Shown piece after piece: positions 54,265 through 61,662 of a stretch of 64,000 bases of DNA (within the stretch, counting starts at the first letter, position 1; every line of letters starts with the position of its first letter). The DNA is from an uncultured Oscillospiraceae bacterium. GTDB lineage: Bacteria > Bacillota > Clostridia > Oscillospirales > Oscillospiraceae. Location: NCBI GenBank assembly GCA_934636655.1, contig CAKUAS010000001.1, positions 136,132 through 200,131 on the forward strand. Direction: 5' to 3'. The notes under the pieces were generated by a model. That model was not told the DNA's origin and did not search any database. It was given only the letters and a program-made list of their open reading frames with translations. A program made the position numbers and the translations under genes.

Positions 54265-54603
54265 GTGGCAATCAACGAAGCCCTTGCGGAATATCTTGCG
54301 CTTTACCACAAGGGTGAAGTAAATGCCGTCACCAGCCGGGAGTTGGAGTGCAGCTTCCAAATGCGTGGTTCTGAGCTGCGCCGGGAGATCAACGCCCTGC
54401 GCGGTGACGGCATTCCCATTTGCAGCTTTGAGGGCGGCTATTATTACGCCGCCACTGCCGAGGAGCTGGAGCGCACCATCCGGCAGCTCCGCAGCTGGAT
54501 CAAGAAGATCGCATTTGCAGAGCGTGGCCTGTCCAGTGCTTTGCCGGACTATGTTGACACCGGTCAGCTTTCTCTCCCGCTGGATGGGGGTGATGCTCCT
54601 TGA
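54265..54603 (+). CDS. Helix-turn-helix protein of the integrative element
   Basis: 112 aa from a GTG start, AAAGGAGG 4-5 nt upstream. N-terminal winged-HTH-like segment: LALYHKGEVNAVTSRELECSF...GSELRREINALRGDGIPICS, then GGYYYAATAEELERTIRQLR SW and a helical tail. In Clostridial conjugative elements a similar small HTH gene precedes a Dam-type methylase, as here, where the stop overlaps the methylase start (TTGA). Probably regulates or accompanies the methylase; not shown. Confidence 0.65.
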   Translation: MAINEALAEYLALYHKGEVNAVTSRELECSFQMRGSELRREINALRGDGIPICSFEGGYYYAATAEELERTIRQLRSWIKKIAFAERGLSSALPDYVDTGQLSLPLDGGDAP

Positions 54604-54830
54604 ACAGCTTTATCCCCTGGGTTGGCGGCAAGAGCAAACTGCTGTGGATCATCAACAAGATGGCTCCAGATCACTACAGCCGTTTCATCGATGTCTTCGG
54701 TGGCAGCGGCACGGTGACCATGAGCCGTCCCATCCAGCCGGGCTGCATGGAAGTCTACAACGATTTCAACAGCAATCTTACGAATCTCTTCTGCTGTGTG
54801 AAAAACCGCCCCTTATCGCGACACTTATAA
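54600..54830 (+). pseudogene. DNA adenine methylase (D12 class), truncated after about 70 residues
   Basis: Only the N-terminus remains: FIPWVGGKSKLLWIINKMAP (SAM-binding GGK motif) and FIDVFGGSGTVTMSRP (motif I), ending at NLFCCVKNRPL, after which the frame leaves homology and stops (SRHL). Full-length enzymes are about 270-300 aa and the catalytic DPPY motif is absent, so it cannot methylate. The break near 54815 marks the right edge of the element remnant. TTG start overlaps the HTH gene stop. Confidence 0.75.
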
Positions 54831-55081
54831 GCTACGTACTTGTGTTTATCATCCGTGCGATGAGCATAAGGAAATTGATGCCGTTCTCGCTCGCGCTCTC
54901 CACCGTCGCTCTGGACGTGCTGGTTTTGACAATACAGGCGGCGGCTTTGTCCCTGCAGCCGCACGGCTGGGTCGCAGCACAGCTGCTTTGCATCACGGCA
55001 TTACTTATTTTAAACATCAAGCCTCTGCTTCTTTCAGCAGATAAACTCTTCGGCGCCGGCCGGAAAGGAGCAAACTCATGA
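54816..55081 (+). pseudogene. C-terminal fragment of a host membrane protein, cut by the element junction
   Basis: From about 54816 a frame unrelated to the methylase reads LIATLISYVLVFIIRAMSIR, LMPFSLALSTVALDVLVLTI and WVAAQLLCITALLILNIKPL to the stop at 55081: three hydrophobic segments and a basic tail (GAGRKGANS). No own start codon or Shine-Dalgarno is visible. Its stop overlaps the DUF368 gene start by 4 nt, so the intact gene was probably the previous member of that operon. The family is not recognised. Confidence 0.55.
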
Positions 55082-55992
55082 TCATAACGGCATTCAACGG
55101 TTTCTGCATGGCGCTGGCCGACAGCGTTCCCGGCGTATCCGGCGGAACCATTGCATTCATTCTCGGCTTCTACGATCGTTTTCTTGACGCGCTGCGCAGC
55201 CTGTTCGGCAAGGACTCGCGTGCGCGGAAGGATGCGATAATATACCTTCTAAAACTCGGTACCGGCTGGGTGATCGGTATGGCGGCATGCGTATTGGCAC
55301 TGTCAAAGCTCTTTGAAGCGAACATATATTTCATGAGCAGCCTGTTTCTCGGGCTTACGCTGGCGTCGTTCCCGTTCGTCATTCGTGCGGAGGTCAATGC
55401 ACTGCGCGGCAACATGCGATATGCTCCGTTTGCGGTACTCGGGCTGCTGATAGTCGTTCTGCTCACGCTCCTGCGCGGCAACACGCTGGGCATCGGCATA
55501 CGCTTTGCAGGCGCACCTGTGTGGATGCTGGCCTACATTTTTGTATCCGGCGCGGTCGCCATTACCGCTATGGTGCTGCCGGGCATTTCGGGCTCGACTA
55601 TCCTGCTGATCGCCGGTGTGTACCTGCCCGTTATACAAGCAGTGAAGTCGTTCATGGGGCTGGATCTCTCGGTACTTCCCGGATTGTTCGCGCTTGGGCT
55701 TGGAGTGATCGCCGGGATAGGGCTGTCCATCCACGGAATACGCACCGCACTCAGGAAATACCGCAGTCAGGCCGTATGGCTGATCCTCGGACTGATGGCA
55801 GGCTCGCTTTACGCTATCATTATGGGCCCGGCTTCACTTGATATACCGCGCATGCCGGTCAGTCCGCAAAATTTTGACATGATAGGATTTACTCTCGGAA
55901 TTTTGATCCTGCTTGGTCTTGAGGCTCTGCGTAAACGGATGGCCGGGCACAACATCTCGAACACCGCTCACAGAAAGGGGGCTGTGACATGA
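55078..55992 (+). CDS. popT: DUF368 membrane protein, PopT-type undecaprenyl-phosphate translocase
   Basis: 304 aa, about 8-9 membrane helices. Signature NGFCMALADSVPGVSGGTIAFILGFYDRF and, in the second half, MVLPGISGSTILLIAGVY, the internally repeated PGxSG motif of DUF368. DUF368 proteins (PopT) return undecaprenyl phosphate from the outer to the inner leaflet so it can carry wall precursors again. Followed with a 4-nt overlap by a PAP2 phosphatase that could make the same lipid phosphate. GGAAAGGAG upstream of the ATG. Family assignment firm; role in this organism inferred. Confidence 0.85.
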   Translation: MIITAFNGFCMALADSVPGVSGGTIAFILGFYDRFLDALRSLFGKDSRARKDAIIYLLKLGTGWVIGMAACVLALSKLFEANIYFMSSLFLGLTLASFPFVIRAEVNALRGNMRYAPFAVLGLLIVVLLTLLRGNTLGIGIRFAGAPVWMLAYIFVSGAVAITAMVLPGISGSTILLIAGVYLPVIQAVKSFMGLDLSVLPGLFALGLGVIAGIGLSIHGIRTALRKYRSQAVWLILGLMAGSLYAIIMGPASLDIPRMPVSPQNFDMIGFTLGILILLGLEALRKRMAGHNISNTAHRKGAVT

Positions 55993-56528
55993 GCTTCGAC
56001 TGGACAATCCTGCACTGGATACAGAGCGCGCTTGTCTGCCCATTCATGGACTTTCTCATGCCCAAGATCACACTACTCGGAAACGGCGGCGCCATCTGGC
56101 TGCTTGCTGCAGTTGCGCTGCTGATAACGAAAAAATATCGAAAATACGGCATATTTCTGCTGGCCGGACTTGCTGTAGGCATACTGACGGGCAATATTAT
56201 TCTCAAGCCGCTGATCGCCCGTCCGCGCCCCTGCTGGATAGATCAAAGCGTCGCGCTTCTTATCGCAAACCCAACGGACTTCTCCTTCCCGTCCGGGCAC
56301 ACGCTGTCGTCGGTGATCGGCGCGACGGTTTTGACAAAAGCTAACCCTAAATTCGGCATTGCGGCCATACCGCTGGCAGCGCTGATCGCGTTCTCCCGGC
56401 TGTATCTTTATGTGCATTATCCGACCGATGTCCTTGCGGGCGCGGTTTTGGGCATTGTGATAGGGCTCGGCGTGTGCGTACTCGGTAGTATGCTGCTAAC
56501 AGCGCTCGCAAAAAGCAAAGCTTCATGA
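55989..56528 (+). CDS. PAP2-family phosphatase, probable undecaprenyl-diphosphatase
   Basis: 179 aa, five to six membrane helices. Phosphatase signature in three parts: KPLIARPRPC, FSFPSGHTLSSV and SRLYLYVHYPTDVLAGAVLG (catalytic His in the last two). BcrC-type members remove a phosphate from C55-PP outside the cell; other PAP2 enzymes act on phosphatidyl-lipids. Overlap with the DUF368 gene (ATGA) favours a lipid-carrier recycling role. Confidence 0.85.
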   Translation: MSFDWTILHWIQSALVCPFMDFLMPKITLLGNGGAIWLLAAVALLITKKYRKYGIFLLAGLAVGILTGNIILKPLIARPRPCWIDQSVALLIANPTDFSFPSGHTLSSVIGATVLTKANPKFGIAAIPLAALIAFSRLYLYVHYPTDVLAGAVLGIVIGLGVCVLGSMLLTALAKSKAS

Positions 56529-56535
56529 AATGGCA

Positions 56536-56577
56536 ATAAATAAAGCCCGTCCGAACGGACGGGCTTTGCTGTTTTTT
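56536..56577. terminator. Bidirectional terminator between the PAP2 and CaxA genes
   Basis: AAAGCCCGTCCG / CGGACGGGCTTT with T-rich 3' side (TGCTGTTTTTTC). Confidence 0.85.
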
Positions 56578-57560
56578 CACGCGCCGAAGTATACAAACAT
56601 TATTATGAGATAGACGATGTACAGGCCGCCGATGAGGAAGCCGATCCAGCGCTTGAATTTGCCGCAGACCAGCGCGGGGATCATGGCCGCAGCGGAGACG
56701 ACGAGACAGGCCGGAACGTCCAGCAGCATCCCCTGATTCTCAACGGCGAGGGGCTTGCCCTGCAAGAGCGCGCACAGCGGCATGATCAGCGTCAGATCCA
56801 TGATGTTCGCGCCGATGATATTGCCGACCGACAGCGAGGACTGCTTCTTTCTTATCGCGGTTATCGTCGTCACGAGTTCGGGCAGAGACGTGCCGATGGC
56901 TATCATGGTCGCGGCGATGACGGAGTCGGGCACACCGAGCAGAACAGCCAGCTCCGAGCCGTTATCTATGAGCAGCTGCGCGCCGAGGACGATGGCGGCA
57001 GCTCCGAGGAGGAACTTGCCGATGTTCAGCGCGATATTTTTGCCGTTTGTGTCGGGGCGCACTTCGGGCGCCTCGGTTCCCTGCTCGCGCTTGGCGGCAA
57101 TGATACTCTCGGCCATGAAGCCGACGAACACAAGCATTATGATGATGCTCTCGACGATGGACAGCGAGCTGTCGCGCGTGAAGACGTACAGCAGCGCGAC
57201 AGCGGCCAGCAGGAGCCCGGCCTTTACGCCGAACTGCCGACGCGGCATATTGCAGCTCATGCACACGAGCGACAGGCACATTATAAGTCCCGTGTTCGCC
57301 GTGACCGAGCCCACGGCGTTGCCGACGGCTATATCGGCGTTGCCCTCGAAGGCCGAGAATACGGACACGAGCATTTCCGGCATCGTGGTCGCAAAGCTGA
57401 CGACCGTTGCTCCGATTATGAACTTCGGTATGCCGGAGGCCTCGGCGATCCACGTTGCCGCATCGACGAAGAGGTCGCCGCCCTTTATGATGCAGACAAG
57501 GCCGACCGCGAACAGGACGAGGACAAGAGCGAGCGTGCTGCCAGTAAAATCGATTCCCAT
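56577..57560 (-). CDS. Calcium/sodium (K+-dependent-type) antiporter, CaxA/YrbG family
   Basis: 327 aa, ten membrane helices in two inverted halves. Each half has the alpha-repeat: ASGIPKFIIGATVVSFATTMPEML and LLGVPDSVIAATMIAIGTSLPELV, plus GNAVGSVTANTG and GNIIGANIMDLTLI. Exports Ca2+ (or other divalent ions) against Na+/H+. ATG at 57560 chosen for AAGGGAG 7 nt upstream. The Mn2+-sensing riboswitch in its leader suggests it may handle manganese in this organism, as known for other yybP-ykoY-controlled exporters. Confidence 0.92.
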   Translation of the reverse strand: MGIDFTGSTLALVLVLFAVGLVCIIKGGDLFVDAATWIAEASGIPKFIIGATVVSFATTMPEMLVSVFSAFEGNADIAVGNAVGSVTANTGLIMCLSLVCMSCNMPRRQFGVKAGLLLAAVALLYVFTRDSSLSIVESIIIMLVFVGFMAESIIAAKREQGTEAPEVRPDTNGKNIALNIGKFLLGAAAIVLGAQLLIDNGSELAVLLGVPDSVIAATMIAIGTSLPELVTTITAIRKKQSSLSVGNIIGANIMDLTLIMPLCALLQGKPLAVENQGMLLDVPACLVVSAAAMIPALVCGKFKRWIGFLIGGLYIVYLIIMFVYFGA

Positions 57561-57593
57561 AGTGATACTCCCTTTATTCTTTTGCATATTTGC

Positions 57594-57641
57594 ATAAAAA
57601 AATAAGACTTCCGCACGAGCATATCCGTGCTAAAAGTCTCA
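57594..57641 (-). terminator. Riboswitch-controlled terminator of the caxA leader
   Basis: Minus strand AGACTTTTAGCACG...CGTGCGGAAGTCT then TATTTTTTTAT. Its 5' arm (AGACTTTT) is also the 3' strand of the aptamer P1 stem, so ligand binding should prevent terminator formation. Confidence 0.8.
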
Positions 57642-57726
57642 TTGCCTAACAAGTAGGTGCATGACCACCGGGTCTTCACTCCCGGGGGTATGTTGGCCAA
57701 GCTTTAATAACTACTCCCTTTTAACG
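57632..57726 (-). ncRNA. yybP-ykoY manganese riboswitch
   Basis: Leader of the Ca2+/Na+ antiporter gene. Minus strand has the 5' hallmark AAAAGGGAGTAG (57724-57711 region), the internal CAACATAC and TCATGCACC segments, and the 3' partner GGCAATGAGACTTTT (57645-57631) closing P1. The class senses Mn2+ and turns on transcription of exporters. An overlapping intrinsic terminator and a strong promoter complete the switch. Confidence 0.82.
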
Positions 57727-57733
57727 AAAAATT

Positions 57734-57762
57734 ATGTTAGCATAAACTTACGGGCTTGTCAA
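57734..57762 (-). promoter_or_regulatory. Sigma-A promoter of the yybP-ykoY/caxA transcript
   Basis: Minus strand TTGACA (57762-57757), 17 bp, TAACAT (57739-57734); transcription would begin at about the aptamer 5' end. Confidence 0.78.
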
Positions 57763-57994
57763 CAAATTTTTCATCTCCGAACGCTCTGTGCAGTTCTGAA
57801 TCCAGCGTTCAGGTCTGTACACTCATTCTATATCTGCCATAAATTTGAGGTGTATTATATACCCTTTTGCGCGGCATTTCAAGGGCAAATTTTGTGTTTT
57901 TCAGCGCTCTGCGCAACTTATTCAGCAATTTCAATGCTTTTACAGGGCAGTACTTTTTGTCATAATAAAGTATTGAAAAATGACAAAATTTTAA

Positions 57995-58023
57995 TTGATT
58001 TTTTGTAAACGATTTGTTATTAT
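57995..58023 (+). promoter_or_regulatory. Predicted promoter of the 641-aa secreted protein gene
   Basis: TTGATT (57995-58000), 17 bp, TATTAT (58018-58023), in an AT-rich stretch (57770-58090) otherwise without genes. Confidence 0.55.
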
Positions 58024-58106
58024 GTTGTCGGTTAGCTGAACATTATAACTTGTTTATATACAATTCGGCTATGAAAATTTATAAAATCTTTATATGGAGG
58101 CATAGC

Positions 58107-60032
58107 ATGAAGAAATACAATCTGAAGCGTTTTCTCGCTTCGCTGCTTGCTGTTCTGATGCTTGCATCGGTCACGGGCGTGTCCCCGGCCGTGTTTGCGG
58201 ATTGGGGCGATTCGGCAAGGGCGGGAATCGCTGCGGCGGCTGCAAAGTCCGGCGAGAAGATCGTTCTCAACGACAGCGAATTTAAAATCAGAATCCCCTA
58301 TAAAAACGGAAGCGTTGACTATGACGCACTGTATCAGACTATATTCGATACTTGCGTTAATGTTTCACAGTCTACACCCAAATCCCGTGACCAAGTTGAC
58401 ATAGGGCGCAAATTCTCTCCCGGTGTTTATGGAGCACTAGAGGGTGCGACAATTCTCGGCAAAACTTATGGTTCCATTGAAGAAGACGAAACTTATGAGG
58501 TAAAGTTTACGCATAAGTATGGCAAGTATTCTTGGGATGTTGTTGATGCAACCTGCAAAATCACCTTCCTTGGCCGTGAGGCCGCTCCGTTCACCGTTGC
58601 TGTTCCCCAAGAGGGCGTCTCCCTTGTGTTCAACAATGACGCTTCTCTCAACTACGCAGCAATTGAGGATGCCATCCGCGCGCTCGTAACCTCTTCCGAT
58701 GAAAGCCTTGCTCCCAGTAATATCACTGTTAAGTATGACGCAGCTCTCACCGATATAACTGACAGATTTAAACCACTTAATAACACACAGGTTGGTACCA
58801 CTCCTTTCGGAGAAGGCACTTTCAAAATAGAGCTGACCTGGGCAGGAAACGACCAGTACAAGCCTTTCGAGTGGACCGGAGATATCAGCTTTACCGACAA
58901 CCGCATTGCAACCAACATAGCTATCAAAGAAAACGCATCCATCACCTACAACATGGATAAGGATGCTATGAAGCAGGACATCTTTGATAACGTCATTGAC
59001 TGGGCTGCTTCTACCCCTGCTGATAAGACCGCACTTACCTACGAAAACTTCAAGTTCGAATATAATGGCAAGGATCTTGCCGATGCCAAGCTCGACGCCG
59101 ACGAGAAAAATCCGCAGGATATCACCATTTCCTACAGCGGCGATGCTAATTTCAAGCCCTGCAATAACGTTAACGCTTCCGTTATAGTCAAGAAAGCAAA
59201 CGTTAAGGTCAGCATGAATATGTTCACCAAGGCATATGCAGGCGTGGAAGAAGACCTTAGCGAAAAAGCTCTCGGCATTACGCTCACCCCGAACGATAAC
59301 GAAATTGACATATATAGGATATTCACGGGCGTTAACACCAACCTTGAGACTTCTGTCAACCTCGTGCTGACTGACGATCAGCAGGCTATCATTAACAAGA
59401 TCAGCGAAATACAAATTGCAATGGGCAAAGACGAGAGCGAAACGCTTAAGGCCAAGCTCAAGGAAGGCATTGAGATTTCCAAGGTCAAGGCTGCCATTAA
59501 CGAAGTACTTAAATACTTCGACAACGATGCTACTGAATGGCTGCTTAAGCAATTTGGTCTCCCAAGCTTGGATACCATCAAGAATCTCCTTTATGTTCTC
59601 GACAAAATGACCGAGTTGTTCGACGATGCCAAGATTTGCGTCGGTCTGCCCGATCACGCCGGTCTCTACAAAGCATACGCAATTGCCGTAAACAAGAACT
59701 ACAATACCAGCTACGCAAGCGGCACTGTTCTTATCCTCATGAACGTCAAAAACGTGAAGATCGTCATGAACGATAAATTCAGCAATAAGATGGATGCCGC
59801 AACCGCAGCAGAGGTTGCAAAGGCTCCTGCATCGCTTCAGCAGAACGGCAAGGTTGTCAAGGATCAGTCGAGCCTCCACTATCTGTATACCGGCATTCAG
59901 AGCAATTTGAAGCTGTATCAGAGCACCACTGAGTTCCCGACCGAGCCCGGACGCTATGTCGTCACGGTCGTGACCCTCGGCGGCGACTACCTCGCGTCTC
60001 CAGTAACGAGGAGCTTCCAGATAACCAAGTAA
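58107..60032 (+). CDS. Large secreted protein of unknown function
   Basis: 641 aa. Signal peptide MKKYNLKRFLASLLAVLMLASV...FADW. The rest is a chain of beta-rich stretches with recurring ...YSGDANFKPCNN..., LTWAGNDQYKPFEW and TLGGDYLASP endings, like the MBG/Ig-like 'YxGDANYxxS' repeats of Firmicute surface proteins, interrupted by a helical segment at about residues 420-520 (DDQQAIINKISEIQIAMGKD). No LPxTG, SLH or membrane anchor is visible; it ends SFQITK. GGAGG 7 nt before the ATG. Monocistronic. Confidence 0.75.
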   Translation: MKKYNLKRFLASLLAVLMLASVTGVSPAVFADWGDSARAGIAAAAAKSGEKIVLNDSEFKIRIPYKNGSVDYDALYQTIFDTCVNVSQSTPKSRDQVDIGRKFSPGVYGALEGATILGKTYGSIEEDETYEVKFTHKYGKYSWDVVDATCKITFLGREAAPFTVAVPQEGVSLVFNNDASLNYAAIEDAIRALVTSSDESLAPSNITVKYDAALTDITDRFKPLNNTQVGTTPFGEGTFKIELTWAGNDQYKPFEWTGDISFTDNRIATNIAIKENASITYNMDKDAMKQDIFDNVIDWAASTPADKTALTYENFKFEYNGKDLADAKLDADEKNPQDITISYSGDANFKPCNNVNASVIVKKANVKVSMNMFTKAYAGVEEDLSEKALGITLTPNDNEIDIYRIFTGVNTNLETSVNLVLTDDQQAIINKISEIQIAMGKDESETLKAKLKEGIEISKVKAAINEVLKYFDNDATEWLLKQFGLPSLDTIKNLLYVLDKMTELFDDAKICVGLPDHAGLYKAYAIAVNKNYNTSYASGTVLILMNVKNVKIVMNDKFSNKMDAATAAEVAKAPASLQQNGKVVKDQSSLHYLYTGIQSNLKLYQSTTEFPTEPGRYVVTVVTLGGDYLASPVTRSFQITK

Positions 60033-60047
60033 TCAAACAACGCACTG

Positions 60048-60077
60048 CCGGTCGGGGTCTCCCCGACCGGTTTTTTT
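60048..60077 (+). terminator. Terminator after the secreted-protein gene
   Basis: CCGGTCGGGG TCT CCCCGACCGG TTTTTTT. Confidence 0.9.
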
Positions 60078-60080
60078 AGT

Positions 60081-60643
60081 GGCGCATTAAGTCTCCTACC
60101 GATACATTTATTGCGGTGTCCCGGTGTCGCAGCTGCGGCGGAAACCGGGAGGAAACGGGCGGGCAATGCCCGCCCCTACGAATGGGTTTGAGTACCGACC
60201 TAGGCCGTAGGGGCGACCATTGGTCGCCCGCCGCGTCGGTCTAGTCGGCAGTCTATGAAAATACACCTCATCCGTCGGCTGCGCCGACACCTTCCCCTCA
60301 CGCTCCGCTAGGGGAAGGCAATTTGGCGCGGCGGAAACCGTGGGATGCGGGCGGGCAATGCCCGCCCCTACAAATCTTGCTTTATGTTCCGACCATGCCC
60401 GTAGGGGCGACCATTGGTCGCCCGTTTTTTTATGGTTTCCACAGCACTCTTCGGTCGGGCTGACGCAAAAGATATGTTGGTACGATGTAAAAGCGCCTAT
60501 GAAAATACGACCCCTCAGTCGACTGCGTCGACAGCTCCCCTTGCGCAGGGGAGCCAAGGGGTGCGGCGGTTCTACGGTTTTTTGCGCAGTTTCGATACCG
60601 GGTTCACGCAATGTGCGTATCGGTAGGTGCGTCAAAGCGCCTC
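60081..60643. repeat. Cluster of nested intergenic repeats bounded by imperfect inverted repeats
   Basis: Ends: GGCGC...CCTACCGATAC...CCCGGTGTCG (60081-60130) versus its inverted relative at about 60588-60640. Inside, a composite unit occurs twice (60157-60230 and 60349-60424), each with palindrome GGGCGGGCAATGCCCGCCCC and palindrome GGGCGACCATTGGTCGCCC joined by GTAG. A third unit starting CTATGAAAATAC occurs at 60253 and 60497. No credible gene in this stretch; such palindromic repeats are common between genes in Oscillospiraceae. Confidence 0.8.
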
Positions 60644-60681
60644 TAAAAAAACGAATATTAGACCGCGAAAAAACACAAAAT

Positions 60682-60707
60682 ACCTCCGTAGAAAATTTTA
60701 CGGAGGT
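60682..60707 (+). promoter_or_regulatory. Hairpin that buries the Shine-Dalgarno of the SLH gene
   Basis: ACCTCCGTA (60682-60690) pairs exactly with TACGGAGGT (60699-60707), which contains the GGAGG used by the ATG at 60715; a TTTTTG run follows, so it could also act as a terminator. Confidence 0.6.
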
Positions 60708-60714
60708 TTTTGTC

Positions 60715-61608
60715 ATGCGTAAATACATTGCGGCGGTGCTGTGCTGCCTTGCGCTGTGCGCGCTCGTCTTCCCCGCCATGGCCGATAATTCAGCGCCCGT
60801 GGCCGAAAATTTTGAGTTCGAGACCTATCGCGGCGTGTCCTTCGGCGGTCAGCTCGCCGCCGTCGACCCCGACGGCGACGCGGTGAGCTTCGAGATCACC
60901 ACCCAGCCCAAAAAGGGCACGATAGAGCTATCGGGCGACGGCAGCTTCGTCTACTCCCCCGCCGAGGGCAAGCGCGGCCGCGACTATTTCGGCTATAAGG
61001 CCGTGGACGCAAACGGCGATCGCTCGCAGGAAGCGACCGTTATCATCAAGCTCGTCAAAAACAAGTCCGTCAGCTACGTCGATATGGACGGCAATGCCAG
61101 CTATTGCAGCGCGGTTAAGCTCGCCGAGTGCGGCGCGTTTATCGGCAAGCAGATCGGCGGCGAATATTACTTCGAGCCTCAGAAAACGCTCAGCCGCGGC
61201 GAGTTTGTCGCCATGTGCCTGAATGTCACCGGAACGGACGTGCTGCGCGGTGTGGTCAGCACCGGCTTTGACGACGACGGCAGCATCCCCGACTGGCAGC
61301 GCGCCTACGTCGCAAGCGCGGTGCGCGACGGCGTGGTGAAGGGTAAAAACGGCGCGAGCGGCGCGGTGTTCGATGCCGATGCCGAGATCAGCCGCGCCGA
61401 GGCCGGTGTTATGCTCGACAGGCTGCTGAGTCTGACAAACGTAAGCGTCGAGGACGGCGGTGCAGTCCCGACCTGGGCTGCGCAGTCGGCGGCAAATCTC
61501 GACGCCTGCGGGATAATGAATGAGAACTGCGTTGACAGCGCGGCGCTCACCCACGCCGAGGCCGCCGATATGCTCGCCGCGGCAATGAACGTGCTAAGCA
61601 GGCGATGA
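60715..61608 (+). CDS. Secreted protein with cadherin/Ig-like (Big_9-type) and SLH-like domains
   Basis: 297 aa. Signal peptide MRKYIAAVLCCLALCALVFP AMA. Residues about 25-120 form one Ig/cadherin-like 'PxDGD' domain: VDPDGDAVSFEITTQPKKGT, GSFVYSPAEGKRGRDYFGYK. The rest has SLH-like repeats: AVKLAECGAFIGKQIGGEYY, LSRGEFVAMCLNVTGTDV, WQRAYVASAVRDGVVKGKNG, ISRAEAGVMLDRLLSL. Probably wall-attached. The GGAGG is sequestered in a hairpin, implying post-transcriptional control. Rich in GC-ending codons. Lies directly after the repeat cluster. Confidence 0.82.
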   Translation: MRKYIAAVLCCLALCALVFPAMADNSAPVAENFEFETYRGVSFGGQLAAVDPDGDAVSFEITTQPKKGTIELSGDGSFVYSPAEGKRGRDYFGYKAVDANGDRSQEATVIIKLVKNKSVSYVDMDGNASYCSAVKLAECGAFIGKQIGGEYYFEPQKTLSRGEFVAMCLNVTGTDVLRGVVSTGFDDDGSIPDWQRAYVASAVRDGVVKGKNGASGAVFDADAEISRAEAGVMLDRLLSLTNVSVEDGGAVPTWAAQSAANLDACGIMNENCVDSAALTHAEAADMLAAAMNVLSRR

Positions 61609-61609
61609 C

Positions 61610-61650
61610 TTGATTTCTCATGCGAACAATTGTATAATTGTTCGCATGAG
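61610..61650 (+). promoter_or_regulatory. mocR promoter fully covered by a 34-bp palindrome
   Basis: TTGATT (61610-61615), 17 bp, TATAAT (61633-61638). CTCATGCGAACAATT (61617-61631) and its exact complement AATTGTTCGCATGAG (61636-61650) enclose GTAT; the -10 box lies at the centre and the right arm reaches the Shine-Dalgarno (GAGG). Expected autorepressor site. Confidence 0.78.
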
Positions 61651-61662
61651 GTGGTGAACACA

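Noticed and set aside
52142..54830. Direct repeat of the tRNA-Leu 3' end at the right boundary of the element (attR)
   Set aside because: I looked for GTTCAAGTCTCC/TCTCGCACCA near 54.8 kb and found none; the right end seems deleted.
54323..55081. A 252-codon plus-strand frame covering the HTH gene, methylase and membrane fragment
   Set aside because: Its first two thirds are an out-of-frame shadow of the HTH and methylase genes; only the last 85-90 codons are real coding sequence.
58437..59879. A 480-codon minus-strand frame
   Set aside because: Antisense of the secreted-protein gene, which has signal peptide, ribosome site, promoter and terminator.
60150..60430. CRISPR array
   Set aside because: The repeated units occur only twice, are internally palindromic, differ in spacing and have no cas genes nearby.
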